DNA of 64,000 nucleotides from Thereva unica (lineage: Eukaryota; Arthropoda; Insecta; Diptera; Therevidae): the NCBI GenBank assembly GCA_949987705.1, contig OX465281.1, forward strand, positions 199,813,112 through 199,877,111, written 5' to 3'. Under the pieces are notes generated by a model. The model ran no database searches and was not told where the DNA came from. It was given only the letters and a program-made list of their open reading frames with translations. Of the stretch, positions 1 through 9,690 are shown in pieces. The translations under genes were made by a program, and so were the position numbers. Within the stretch, counting starts at the first letter, position 1. The number at the start of each line of letters is the position of its first letter.

Positions 1-1237
1 TAATATTTAAATAGTTTGGTACTATTACATGATTTATTACGGTCGTTTCTTTATTTGAAAATATTACATTATTGATTTCTATAGTGCAATTATTAAAGGT
101 AATAAGGTTATTTCCACGTAATTTGTATTTTATGCGATTACAATCATTGGCTAAAGTGAGATCCTCCGCATTTTTCACTAAAACTATATTTGATAAAATT
201 TCAACAATTTCTTCTTTTTTTCTTACCACTTTCTGGCATTCTTTATAATTTTCATTCATTAAATTACTTACGCAAGTATCTGCTAATTTTAATTGTTTAA
301 TGTTAATTTCTTCATTATTTATATATGTTTTATTCCTGAACTGTAATATATTAGTATTTTCAATAACAATTTCTTCAAAGTTTTTATTCGGTACAGATAT
401 CACTTTGTATTTGGTAGCGAGCTCTTGAGAAAAATTTGGAATAAGGATAGCAAAAATTAACTTATTATCGAAACTAAGAAGGGAACTTTTTATCTCTTTA
501 TATTTGAGGATATCTATATCGAATTCATCAATCTCATCGTCGGTTAGTATTGATTGGCTCATGATGCCATGTTTCGCGAAAACTATATTTTGTTGAATTT
601 TATTTATTTCGGAATTAAGTAGATTGATGTCTGTTAGCGTTGAAAGAAAATGAATGTTCATTATGGTACTCTTGGTTATGTCTGTTGTGTAGTCAAGCGT
701 TTTTAACGTCAGAGCTACGGTTTCATTTATACGTTTCTGTAACATTTTGATGTTATATTGCAGATCATTATTAATTTTGGTTTGCTTGTTTAAATTGGAA
801 ATAATTTGTTGATTGTTTGAGTCGATTACTTTTAGGTGTTCCTCGATTTCTGTTCTATCGTCGCTATCCATTGTTCCGAAGAGTACCTTTGCCACTTTTC
901 CGCCTAAGTCTATCAAACCGCGTTTACGTCGATGTAGAAATAAAGTTTTAATGTTATGTCTTGATTTCTTTATTTCGGTTTTTAATTGTTTTATTAAGAA
1001 AATGTCTTCTTTATCGGAGAAAACTATCCCTAAATTATTTTCTATTCTATCTAGCGTAATCTGAAACTCATTAACATCAATTATATGTAGGATTTTGGAG
1101 AAATTTTGGATTAAAGGGGTATCAGTTTGCCTAATGACTTGGAACCCTCCTTGACTTTCTATTTTTTGTATATTAATTTCTCCCTTGACTACCAGGATTG
1201 TTGATATTGGTATGGTTATTACTAGTAGCACAAACAT
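1..1237 (-). CDS. env: Errantivirus envelope-like protein (C-terminus off window)
   Basis: An open frame runs from an ATG at 1237 to the window edge, about 412 codons with no stop. It starts inside the end of pol, overlapping it by 65 bp in another frame, and opens with a hydrophobic stretch that looks like a signal peptide. A tetrabasic RRKR furin-type site lies at 920-931 (residues 103-106), followed by a glycine-rich hydrophobic segment, the layout of the F-like fusion proteins of insect errantiviruses. The transmembrane anchor expected near the C-terminus would be outside the window. In this group env is normally made from a spliced RNA; the splice sites were not identified. Calling it env rests on position, signal peptide and cleavage site. 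Confidence 0.85.
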   Translation of the reverse strand, partial: MFVLLVITIPISTILVVKGEINIQKIESQGGFQVIRQTDTPLIQNFSKILHIIDVNEFQITLDRIENNLGIVFSDKEDIFLIKQLKTEIKKSRHNIKTLFLHRRKRGLIDLGGKVAKVLFGTMDSDDRTEIEEHLKVIDSNNQQIISNLNKQTKINNDLQYNIKMLQKRINETVALTLKTLDYTTDITKSTIMNIHFLSTLTDINLLNSEINKIQQNIVFAKHGIMSQSILTDDEIDEFDIDILKYKEIKSSLLSFDNKLIFAILIPNFSQELATKYKVISVPNKNFEEIVIENTNILQFRNKTYINNEEINIKQLKLADTCVSNLMNENYKECQKVVRKKEEIVEILSNIVLVKNAEDLTLANDCNRIKYKLRGNNLITFNNCTIEINNVIFSNKETTVINHVIVPNYLNI

Positions 1238-4200
1238 TCGTATGATTTGTAGTAGATACAGAAGGTAGTTCCTTCGTGGGTGTTGACGATCCAATTTGGT
1301 TGAAATTCCTACATTGGTTTTCCTTATCTGGGGTACCTGAAAAGAATTTGAATTTTCTCTTTACTCTAGAAGGGTGAATGTTTCTGTTCCTAGGGTCCAC
1401 TAACCTATTATTTTTTACTCTAGATTTTATTTTGGTATATTTATTTTTATGTTTATAACGGACCGCGTCCGGATTTTCTACAAGTATCTCCTCGTCGTTC
1501 CCTATTCTAAAATTTTTTCTATTCTCGTTTAATTTCCCTATAGTTTTATTTTTCATATTTTCTAGTCTTTCCTTGATAACATTGACATCTGTAACTTTGT
1601 TTTTCACGAAGTCAATTGGTTTTTCCTGAGTTACTGAATGAATGGTATTATTGTATTTTTCGGCTGCGAATAACAGTTTCTCGACAGGGGTTAATTTTGA
1701 TTTTTGAGCTTCTAATATACGTAAATGTTCATTAAGAGTACCATGGGCTCTCTCGACTGGGGAATTACCGGTATGAGAACGAGGTGAAGTAAAGTGTACT
1801 TCGATATGTTCTTGTTTAAGAAAATCTTTAATGTTTATATTGTTGAACTCGTTGTCGAATATAAATTTCTTTGGTCTGCCTAAAATAGCGAATCTATTTC
1901 TCAATTTTTCAATAATTGTGATAGCATTACGATCGTTTAATTTCTGTACCATTAAATGTTTTGAGAATTTGTCAATGAGTGTGAGGAAAACTTCTTTGTA
2001 ACAGAAGAATAAATCTCCATGTATAATTTGGTTGGGTTCAGACGGCGTTTCTGTCATTTCGAATTTATACTTATTTGGGTTCCTATCATACTTTGCCAAA
2101 TTGCAAATGTCGCAGTTATTAATATATTTATGAATTAATTCCTTAAGCTTAGGATAAAAGTACAAGTTTTTTATTTCATTATAATTTTCGACTATTCCCC
2201 TATGGTTTGTTTCATTGTGAATATTCTCTATTGCCTTAATTGCGTTTTCTTCATTTTCTAAATCGATAGCTTTTTTAGTACATTTGATAAACTTAATTCT
2301 CTTTTCGTTCGAGAAAAGCTGAACAAGTTTTTGTTGTAACAAGTTATAACGATTGTATTCTAGTTCTGAAAAGATCCCTGTTATTCCTTTCTTTATATAT
2401 CTTCGTAGAATGTCGTTTAGATAATTTTCATTATCTAACTCTTCATTTGAGATATAAATTTGTCTAAAGATGTTATATTTGATAATAATCTCTTTATTTT
2501 TGGTGTTTACCAGGAAAATCTGGGTAAGATATTTGTTTATGATTCTATCTGAAATGGGAATGTGGTCATCCAAATTCTCGACGCCACTGTGAACAGTCGC
2601 CATTTCAGAATCGTTTCTTTCTAAGGCATTTATTTCATATTTATTTATGTCGATACGACTTAGAAAATCTGCGACCTTGTTCTCTTTGCCCTTTACATAC
2701 TCAATATCGAAATCATACTCGTTTAATCTGATCTTCCAACGGTGTAATTTCGCATTTGGCTCTTTGAGTGAATTAACCCATGCTAATGGTTGGTGATCAG
2801 TTTTTATCGTGAATTTGACCCCGTACAAATATGGTCTGAAGTATTTGGTTGACCAAACGATAGCGAGAAGTTCCTTCTCTATCGTTGAATATCTCCTTTC
2901 ATGGTCATTCAATGTCCTGCTCGCGTAACAGATAGGATGGCCCTCCTGTTGCAAGACTGCTCCTATTGCAAAATTGGAAGCATCGGTGACTAAAACGAAC
3001 TTCTTATTAAAATCTGGGTAACGTAATATCGGGGGACTCGTTATCAATATTTTTAATTTTTCGAAAGATTCCTTATATGAAGGATCTTTGATATCAATTT
3101 TGCGGTTTTTCTTGAGATATTGTGTCATGGGCTCGGCTACCTTTGCGTAGTCCTTGATAAATTTTCTGTAGTACCCCGTTACTCCCAGAAAACTTTTGAT
3201 CTGTTTACAAGTTGAGGGGAGTCGAATTTCTTTTATTGCCTCAATTTTCTTATCATTTGGCTTAATACCTTGTGGTGTTAAAATATGCCCTAAATACTCA
3301 GTGTTTTTAGAGAAAAATCTACATTTATCGGCTTGAATTTTTAAGCTATATTCCCTGAGTTTTCCGAAAATGTCATTTATTGCTTTCACGTGTTCTTGCA
3401 GGGACGTTGAAAATATTAAGATGTCGTCTAGATAGACGACGCAACTTTTATTAATGTAATCTCTTAGGACATGGTTAATCATTCTTTGGAATGTTGCGGG
3501 CGCATTTTTGAGTCCAAAAGGCATTCGTTTGAACTCATAATGTCCTTGTGGAGTCGAAAACGCAGTTTTAGCCCGATCTTTTTCGTCCACTAACAATTGA
3601 TGAAAACCCTTCGCCAAGTCGAGGGTTGTGAAATATTGAGCCCGTCCGAGTTTATCGAAGATAGATTCGATATTCGGTATAGGGAATCTATCGTCGATCG
3701 TAACCTCGTTCAGTTTGCGATAGTCTATGACTATACGCCACTTTTGTTTACCCGCGCTATCAGGTTTTTTGGGGACTACCCATATGGGACTGTTATATGG
3801 ACTGTTAGACGGTTGTATAATGTCTTGAGACAACATTTCTTTAATTTGTTTCTTAACCTCCTCCTCATGAACCTTCGGAAATCTATAAGTTTTACTATAT
3901 ATTGGTAGAGAACTTTTGGTAATTATTTGGTGTTTAACGCCGTTAACGCAAGTTAGATAATCTCCTTCTCTAAAGAAGAGATCTTGATTTTCTGAAATTA
4001 TATTTTTGAGATGCTTACATTCTTCTCCATTCAAATCATTATTTTTAAGTTTTTCGTAAAGTTCGAAATTATTTAATTCTAGTATCTCTAATTGACGTAG
4101 CTCTAAATATGGGGAAGTATAAGTAAATTTGCTAGCTCGTCCATTGACCTCAATTTCCCCTTTGAGTAAGTCAATGCGAGCTCCAATTGGGCCCAAAATA

Positions 4201-4502
4201 TTTTGTCCTATAATACCCCTAAAATTTCTACTTCTTAGGTTCATTAATTTCCAGGACATTGTGGAGTTTTCGTTGAATTCGACTGGTATATTAGTTATGA
4301 TTTCGTACTGTAACATATGGTCATCAGTTATAGTTCTTAATAAGATTGGTTTGTCGAGTTTTCTGTATCTAGATACTGGAAATATATTAGTACTCATAAT
4401 AGAAGTAGCTGCCCCAGTATCTATTAGGCAGTCAATTCTTTTTCCCTCAATTGTGAAAGTTGCTATGGGTAATTGGGCGCTTGGGGACGTGAAGGAAAAT
4501 TT
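1173..4502 (-). CDS. pol: Errantivirus Pol polyprotein (PR-RT-RNase H-integrase)
   Basis: This Ty3/gypsy polyprotein is uninterrupted. The frame opens at 4502 right at a -1 slippery site; the first ATG in frame (4397) lies downstream of the protease DTG (4413-4421), so expression as a Gag-Pol fusion is expected. The RT YLDD is at 3423-3434. RNase H follows (TDAS motif near 2970), then an integrase HHCC zinc finger near 2100-2220 and a core containing HGDLF, FDNEF and a conserved glutamate in SPVERAHG. Past the integrase the tail is basic and runs to a TAA at 1173-1175. Domain order and the env frame downstream place it with insect errantiviruses of the 17.6/297 type; that subgroup is an inference. 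No frame damage was seen. Confidence 0.95.
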   Translation of the reverse strand, partial: KFSFTSPSAQLPIATFTIEGKRIDCLIDTGAATSIMSTNIFPVSRYRKLDKPILLRTITDDHMLQYEIITNIPVEFNENSTMSWKLMNLRSRNFRGIIGQNILGPIGARIDLLKGEIEVNGRASKFTYTSPYLELRQLEILELNNFELYEKLKNNDLNGEECKHLKNIISENQDLFFREGDYLTCVNGVKHQIITKSSLPIYSKTYRFPKVHEEEVKKQIKEMLSQDIIQPSNSPYNSPIWVVPKKPDSAGKQKWRIVIDYRKLNEVTIDDRFPIPNIESIFDKLGRAQYFTTLDLAKGFHQLLVDEKDRAKTAFSTPQGHYEFKRMPFGLKNAPATFQRMINHVLRDYINKSCVVYLDDILIFSTSLQEHVKAINDIFGKLREYSLKIQADKCRFFSKNTEYLGHILTPQGIKPNDKKIEAIKEIRLPSTCKQIKSFLGVTGYYRKFIKDYAKVAEPMTQYLKKNRKIDIKDPSYKESFEKLKILITSPPILRYPDFNKKFVLVTDASNFAIGAVLQQEGHPICYASRTLNDHERRYSTIEKELLAIVWSTKYFRPYLYGVKFTIKTDHQPLAWVNSLKEPNAKLHRWKIRLNEYDFDIEYVKGKENKVADFLSRIDINKYEINALERNDSEMATVHSGVENLDDHIPISDRIINKYLTQIFLVNTKNKEIIIKYNIFRQIYISNEELDNENYLNDILRRYIKKGITGIFSELEYNRYNLLQQKLVQLFSNEKRIKFIKCTKKAIDLENEENAIKAIENIHNETNHRGIVENYNEIKNLYFYPKLKELIHKYINNCDICNLAKYDRNPNKYKFEMTETPSEPNQIIHGDLFFCYKEVFLTLIDKFSKHLMVQKLNDRNAITIIEKLRNRFAILGRPKKFIFDNEFNNINIKDFLKQEHIEVHFTSPRSHTGNSPVERAHGTLNEHLRILEAQKSKLTPVEKLLFAAEKYNNTIHSVTQEKPIDFVKNKVTDVNVIKERLENMKNKTIGKLNENRKNFRIGNDEEILVENPDAVRYKHKNKYTKIKSRVKNNRLVDPRNRNIHPSRVKRKFKFFSGTPDKENQCRNFNQIGSSTPTKELPSVSTTNHTNVCATSNNHTNINNPGSQGRN

Positions 4503-5452
4503 TCAGATATTTCTAAGCAATTATGAGAAATATCCATTGGTTCTGGAGCATTTAAAAATCTATTCTGTGTATTTTGTGTATTCATGTTAGTAAACCCGGA
4601 TTGATTATTTCTAAAATTACCGAACCTATTATTATTTGGATTATGATTCGCATTATGGTATCTATTGTAATTTCTATTTGTATTTTGACTTTGATTTTGA
4701 TAGGAATTACGATTATTGTGGTCGTTACTTCTGTAAGTTCTAAAGTTATTTGAAACGTTATTACGATTATTGTGGTCGTTACTTCTGGAAGTTCTAAAGT
4801 TATTTGAAACGTTATTTCTTGGGAAAAAGTTCTGTTCTCTACTATGTTCGAAATTATTTTTCTTGTTTTGATATTTATTAAAATTTTTGTGCGAGTCCCT
4901 ATCAAATACAGTGACACCTGTTTGAATTAATGTTTGATAAGCCTCTTCGAGGGTGTTAATATTTTTAGTTCTGATATACATAGCGTCTATTCTTTCTATT
5001 TTATTCAAAAATTTTTCAAGGATTGATAATTCATTGTTTGCAGGCTTGAATTCACTGGGTCTTGTGTTATCGAGGGAATATTTAAAATTTAACTTATCTA
5101 AAATAGCACTTAACTTAAAATAGAGTTGGCTTACGTCCTTGATATTAGTCTGATCCGCCTGTTCCTTGAGGCGAAGATAGCTCTCGTTAACTCCAAAGGA
5201 TTTTATAAGCTGCGTTTTAACTTCGCCCCACGTTGGATCTTGTAGTCTTCTAATGGAGACGGCTGCTTCCCCTTGAATTTTGGAGTGAAGGATTCTGTTT
5301 ATATAAGCCTTCCCGTTTGCATCTGTTACTAAAGACGTCAGAGTCTCCACTTCTTTTATAAAGGACGATAAGGAATATGTGTCGCTGCCATTGAACACTG
5401 GTGTTGCACGGGCCTCAGTGATTATATCCTTGAATGTAATTGCGGTCGCCAT
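4463..5452 (-). CDS. gag: Errantivirus Gag polyprotein
   Basis: The gag frame is 329 codons from an ATG at 5452 to a TAG at 4463. The frame is open a little further upstream but only without an ATG. The N-terminal two thirds are alpha-helical in character, like capsid. The C-terminal part is rich in asparagine and arginine and has no CCHC zinc knuckle, as in several errantivirus Gag proteins. An 18-residue unit containing NNVSNNFRT is present twice in tandem around 4735-4820, with one substitution in the part compared, which suggests a 54-bp duplication. Its last 40 nt overlap pol in the -1 frame. It forms the particle and binds RNA in this family. Confidence 0.9.
   Translation of the reverse strand: MATAITFKDIITEARATPVFNGSDTYSLSSFIKEVETLTSLVTDANGKAYINRILHSKIQGEAAVSIRRLQDPTWGEVKTQLIKSFGVNESYLRLKEQADQTNIKDVSQLYFKLSAILDKLNFKYSLDNTRPSEFKPANNELSILEKFLNKIERIDAMYIRTKNINTLEEAYQTLIQTGVTVFDRDSHKNFNKYQNKKNNFEHSREQNFFPRNNVSNNFRTSRSNDHNNRNNVSNNFRTYRSNDHNNRNSYQNQSQNTNRNYNRYHNANHNPNNNRFGNFRNNQSGFTNMNTQNTQNRFLNAPEPMDISHNCLEISENFPSRPQAPNYP
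4496..4502 (-). promoter_or_regulatory. -1 ribosomal frameshift heptamer (A AAT TTT)
   Basis: Read in the gag frame the bases are A AAT TTT, which fits the X XXY YYZ slippery rule. A slip of -1 moves exactly into the pol frame, whose previous in-frame stop (TGA) lies immediately upstream. No downstream pseudoknot was worked out. Confidence 0.8.
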
Positions 5453-5784
5453 ATTGCAATTCCTGTTGGTCACAAATCTGTCCAAAAGCTTTAGTTTGTG
5501 ACTACACTAGATTTTTTTTTGTAACGGTAAACAATTCTTTTTGATTCTTATTCACAGAATCTTTTTGCACTATTGTTACCGGCTAATTTACACTTAGCTT
5601 TCGATTAGCCTCGACTAAATCGATTTCCGTATTAAAAATTTTTCTGAAAAGCCGAATTTAACACTTCACCTTTTTTTTTTTTTTGATACCGACTGACACT
5701 TTTTAAAAAAAGTCACTGTGCTACCAATAACGAGAAAAAGATATGTAGATATTTTTTAAACACTTTTTCTTTAACACAGTGTCG

Positions 5785-5804
5785 GTATCCTACCGACTGC
5801 GCCA
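5785..5804 (-). other. Primer binding site, tRNA-Ser type
   Basis: The minus strand reads TGGCGCAGTCGGTAGGATAC, starting with TGG as expected for pairing with a tRNA 3' CCA. From recalled knowledge it resembles the serine-tRNA primer site of 17.6/297-type elements; the tRNA match was not computed. It fixes the inner edge of the 5' LTR. The 330 bp between here and gag are an untranslated leader with poly-T runs. Confidence 0.75.
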
Positions 5805-6030
5805 CTTTTATCTGTGAAATGTTTGATTTATATAAAAAATAAAAAAAATAAAAAATAACTTTTCATTCAACAAAGAACTTTATTTAAATCTTTACTTTTC
5901 TTTAAATACTACGGAACAAAACTTTTCGCGACCGAGGATCTCACTGGACTGAAAATCATTTCAATTGACAAAAATATTCTTACTCTGGCTTTATGATTTC
6001 GACTATCAATTTCTTAGTAAAACTGTAACT
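5805..6030 (-). repeat. 5' LTR of the errantivirus (approximate)
   Basis: The segment lies next to the primer site. In element direction it would begin AGTTACAG near 6030, similar to the AGTTA start of gypsy-type LTRs, and it contains an AATAAA near its 3' part. The other LTR is outside the window, so the outer limit cannot be checked by alignment and the length (about 226 bp) is an estimate. Confidence 0.5.
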
Positions 6031-6063
6031 GTAATCAGTGGAGATGTTTCATGTGATCATAAT

Positions 6064-6290
6064 GCAAATTGTGGGTGATCGTCTGCTAGTGGGATTTCGT
6101 TGGAAATTTACTTGTTGGATTGCAAATTGTGGTGATCGTCTGCTAGTGGGATTTCGTTGGAAATTTACTTGTTGGATTGCAAATTGTGGTGATCGTCTGC
6201 TAGTGGGATTTCGTTGGAAATTTACTTATCGGGTTTCAAATTGTGGTGATCGTCTGCTAGTGGGATTTTCGGTGGAAATTTACTTGAAGG
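6064..6290 (+). repeat. 57-bp tandem repeat, about four copies
   Basis: The phrase GATCGTCTGCTAGTGGGATT starts at 6077, 6134 and 6191, and a close copy at 6248, so the period is exactly 57 bp. Copies one to three are nearly identical and the fourth is diverged. Because 57 is a multiple of three, one frame stays open across it (6038-6406) and encodes a 19-residue repeat; there is no other sign that this is a gene. Confidence 0.9.
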
Positions 6291-6698
6291 AAAAGGTTTT
6301 AGGATTGTTGATAAGAAAGAATGTTTTATATATGGTGGTGTTCAACTGGGAATATGATCTGCACCCTTCGTGCTGCGAGGTAAATTTAAGAACATCAGCC
6401 TCATAAACATTCACGCACCTACAGAAGAATCCCCGCACCCACAGCTTGTATGACAACACTAATGACAATGGACAGCGAGATATAGAGATGGCAGCAAGTA
6501 AGAACTTGCTCGTTGCAAGTACTAGATTTGCGCGCAGATATCCATAAAGCCACCTTGGTATCTAGTGATGAAGCCACTTGTAACCAAATAGACCATGTGT
6601 TGATAGACTGCCGCCACCTTTAGCGTTAATGACGGTACGAACCTACTGAGGTGCCAACTTCTACTTGGATCACTCACGGCTCGCCTGAACCCAGTCTA

Positions 6699-7217
6699 AC
6701 CCAAAAGTTCTGGCACTTCTGATTTTATTGCGGCAACACTTAAATTAAACTTTCAGAAACTCAAAAAAACTAACAAAAAAAAACATGTGTCGAGCTACTT
6801 TCGATTGCGAGCGTTTGTTCGAAAAAGAAAAGAAGCCCGTTAATTCTCTTGTTTATTTCTTTATGAAGAACGCAATTCCTTGTTATATATTTGAAGTTGG
6901 TTTAGTATGTATTTACACTAAATAAGTTAATGTAAGCTTAAAATTTTTGTGCATATTTTGTAAAAAATAATTGCTAAGGGGTCGTCCATTCATTACATGA
7001 GGCGTTTTGGGCCAGGGGGTCGAGCCGAATCTCACTCAATCTCACGTAATTCAAGTGCAATAATATTCATGGTGCTGTCGACGTTTTTTTTTTTGCGAAA
7101 AAACGCTTGCAATCTAAAATAGCTCGACACATGTTTTTCGAGTTAGTTTTTTTGAGTTTCTGAAAGTTTAATTTAAGTGTTGCCGCAATAAAATCAGAAG
7201 TGCCAGAACTTTTGGGT
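6699..7217. mobile_element. Palindromic non-autonomous DNA element in LINE A
   Basis: Terminal inverted repeats of about 125 bp start ACCCAAAAGTTCTGGCAC and match almost base for base (left 6699-6825, right 7090-7217). The short centre holds a GGGGTCGTCCATTCATTAC segment also found, inverted, at about 51600-51714. No coding capacity. No clear target duplication was found. Confidence 0.85.
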
Positions 7218-8122
7218 GACACTGAGTTCACGAGAGCCGTGACTATCTTCTTCGTATGGTGCTCCGAGAGCGCATTACAACGCTGAAAAGCTTTGTATCC
7301 GCTGATCAGACTCGAATCAACACAGCTGCACTACGCAATGAAATGGCCAGAAACAGCTACGGTCATGTATTAGAACTTGCCCTAAGTCCTGGGGATGATA
7401 TGCCGGGCGTTGACGAGAGCTGGACCCGCCTTAAAAATATTGTCATTGGTACTGCTGATTCCATCTTAGGCAGAAGTCGTAGAGATCGGATGATTGGTTC
7501 GATAATGAATGCAAGCTGGCAACTGAACGTAAGAATGCTGCGTACCGAGCCATGCAGCAGTCTCAGAGAACACGGGCACGCGAAGAGAACTATAAAGAGC
7601 TCAGAAAGGAAGAAAATGTCTAGAGTTTCAAAAGTCACTTCAACGCCTCTTCATAGACTTTAAAGCCGCCTGTGATAGCATAGCCAGAGTAGAACTCTAC
7701 AAAGCCATGAGAGAATTCGGCAACCCCAACAAACTGGCAAGGCTATGTAGGTTTACCATGATCAATGTGACAAGCCAAGTAAAGGTATCGGAAATACTGT
7801 CCAGATCAATCAACATCTATAATGGACTCCGACAAGGGGGCGGTCTGTCCTGCCTCCTTTTTAACCTGGCGTTGGAGAAAGTGATCCGAGATTCGGACGT
7901 GACATCAAGGGGCACAATCCTCCCTCTACCCAAATACTGGCTTATGCAGATGAACAGCAACAGCTGTACAAGATGCTTTCCCACACTCAAAGTAGAGGAA
8001 CACGAGTTTGAAATGGTAAAATCATTTACCTAACTTTGGTCAATAGTACCAGCCGACAATAGTATGGAACCAGAAATACGCGCCCGGCTGCTAAAAGCCA
8101 ACAAAGCCTACTATAGGCCCCT

Positions 8123-9111
8123 GTTAGATACTTGGATTTAAAGAGCCTTGACAGACTATGGCCCCTGTGCTGAATGTCGAATCGTGATTTGTGACAATTT
8201 TTTTGAGTTGAAGAAAGTGGCGTTTCAGACGAATTGCGACTTTCAGCATAGGGGGCTATACTCGCACTTAGTACTTACACTCTAGGCCAGTAATTCCCAA
8301 CCGCGGAACCTTACGGTTCCACGAAAAAATTTTAGGGTTCCGTGACACCAGCGCCGAAGCGCAAATACATTCGCAGACTCACTGGCGCCGCGCCAGCTGT
8401 TTAGCGCGTTCTTGCTAATCAGAAAGTGCGAGTGGCCCTTCTTCCTTGAAATTTGGTCTACGTCACGCCGCGTAACATTTTGGGCGCCATTCCATATTCC
8501 CATTTTGAGGGGGTTGTGAAGAAAATGGTAATCGCCCTCTTGAGATGGCCGCCATGAGCCAAACGATATATTGAGTATACTATGTCTTATGGTGTTCTAC
8601 TTATCATACATTTTCATTTGATTCTCATGTCGATGGGGTTGTGAAGAATATAAATCAATCTGCCCTCCTAAGACTGCCGCCTTGGATCTAAAGGTATATT
8701 GAGTATACCATATTGCCTTGTCATCGCAGCTGAAGTTGTGTGCAAAATTTCAGGGTGATCGGGTAACCGGAAGTACCTATTCAAGAACTCGATTGCAAGA
8801 TATGAACCGGACAAACAGACAGACAAGAAAGCGAGCTAAAAAATGTTTTAAAATATATTAAAGGATAAATATGTACATATATATCATATAATATTTTATT
8901 TTTTCATCATTCGGTTCCGCCAAATTTTATACATTGTAGAAAGGTTCCGTACGATATAAAGTTTGGGAACCACTACTCTAGGCCACTATGCTGAAAATCG
9001 TAATTCGATTAAAACGTCACTATCTTCAACTCAAAAAACTTGTCACAAATCACGACTCGACATTCAGCACAGGGGCCATAGTCTGTCAAGGCTCTTTTCC
9101 AAGTATCTAAC
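8123..9111. mobile_element. TIR element in LINE A that carries a nested hAT-like element
   Basis: Inverted repeats of about 140 bp (8123-8270 and 8985-9111) share phrases such as TTGACAGACTATGGCCCC and GTGATTTGTGACAA. The family A frame reads up to YYRP on the left and resumes near KYLTITSKLL on the right, so this inserted into the LINE. The exact outer edge is uncertain because the left repeat also mirrors the LINE bases that encode KYL. Its centre is occupied by the 8288-8975 element. Confidence 0.8.
8288..8975. mobile_element. hAT-like MITE with 8-bp target duplication
   Basis: Short terminal repeats (CAGTAATTCCCAAC left; TAGTGGTTCCCAAAC when the right end is inverted) are flanked by a perfect 8-bp duplication, CTCTAGGC, at 8280-8287 and 8976-8983. 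Both points fit hAT. It has no transposase. Inside, 8515-8740 holds about two units of the ~122-bp repeat that fills the Helitron2 copies further right, followed by an ACAGACAGACAAG tract. Confidence 0.8.
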
Positions 9112-9690
9112 CATAACGTCTAAACTTTTACTATATAAGACGATAGTCTTACCGGTTCTCACGACGTGGGTGCTTAGCAAAAAGCACTCAAACCTCTTGG
9201 TTGTTTTCGAGAGGAAAATACTTCGGAGAATTGTTGGCCCCTTATGTGAGGAAGAACGATTCCAGAGACTCTACAATGGCGAGATCTACGAGCGCTATAG
9301 CGACATAGATGTTGTGAAGAAAATAAAGCTCGGTAGGCTCCCTAGATCGTATGAGTGAAGATGAGCCTACTCGGAAAGTTATCTGCGGTAAGACCTATGG
9401 GGTGCGACAGCGAAAGAGACCCAACCTTCGCTAAAAGGATGGCGTACACCAGGACGGTTAAAGCTTAGGAATGCTAAACTGGATGGCATCTGCTCAGAAT
9501 CGGGACCGGTCGAGAGAACAGTTGCAGAAGGCCGGAACCCGGCTGGTTTTAGTGTTATAAATAAAAGATATCTATTTTTACAGAATGCTCAGAGGTCTGT
9601 TTATGGTGCTAACAACAGATGACTTAGATACCAGCTAGGTATGGTGGCCATGAACCAATCAAAAGCAAAAGGTAAGCAAGTGCTTTCATT

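Larger units (their letters stand above)
6290..9555 (+). pseudogene. LINE family A (EN-RT), broken by two insertions
   Basis: A decayed non-LTR retrotransposon can be followed in order. Endonuclease pieces lie at 6290-6690 (ISLINIHAPTEE; CNQIDHVLIDCRH). The EN-RT linker is at 7220-7640 with a frameshift. RT follows at 7640-8120: FxDFKAACDSI, then GLRQGGGLSCLLFNLALE. The C-terminal zone is at 9112-9350 (VFERKILRRIVGP), with a tail to about 9555 (GTGCGACAG near 9397). Frameshifts and stops are frequent. It is split by a palindromic element (6699-7217) and by a larger nested element (8123-9111); the reading frame resumes on the far side of each. The clade was not settled. Related copies are at 13100-13290 and in the intron at 59200-61080. 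Confidence 0.85.

Noticed and set aside
3597..3908. Plus-strand frame within pol
   Set aside because: Shadow of the intact pol frame on the other strand, with no motifs.
6038..6406. Repeat protein of 122 codons
   Set aside because: Openness is explained by the 57-bp period; it runs into LINE sequence in a wrong frame.
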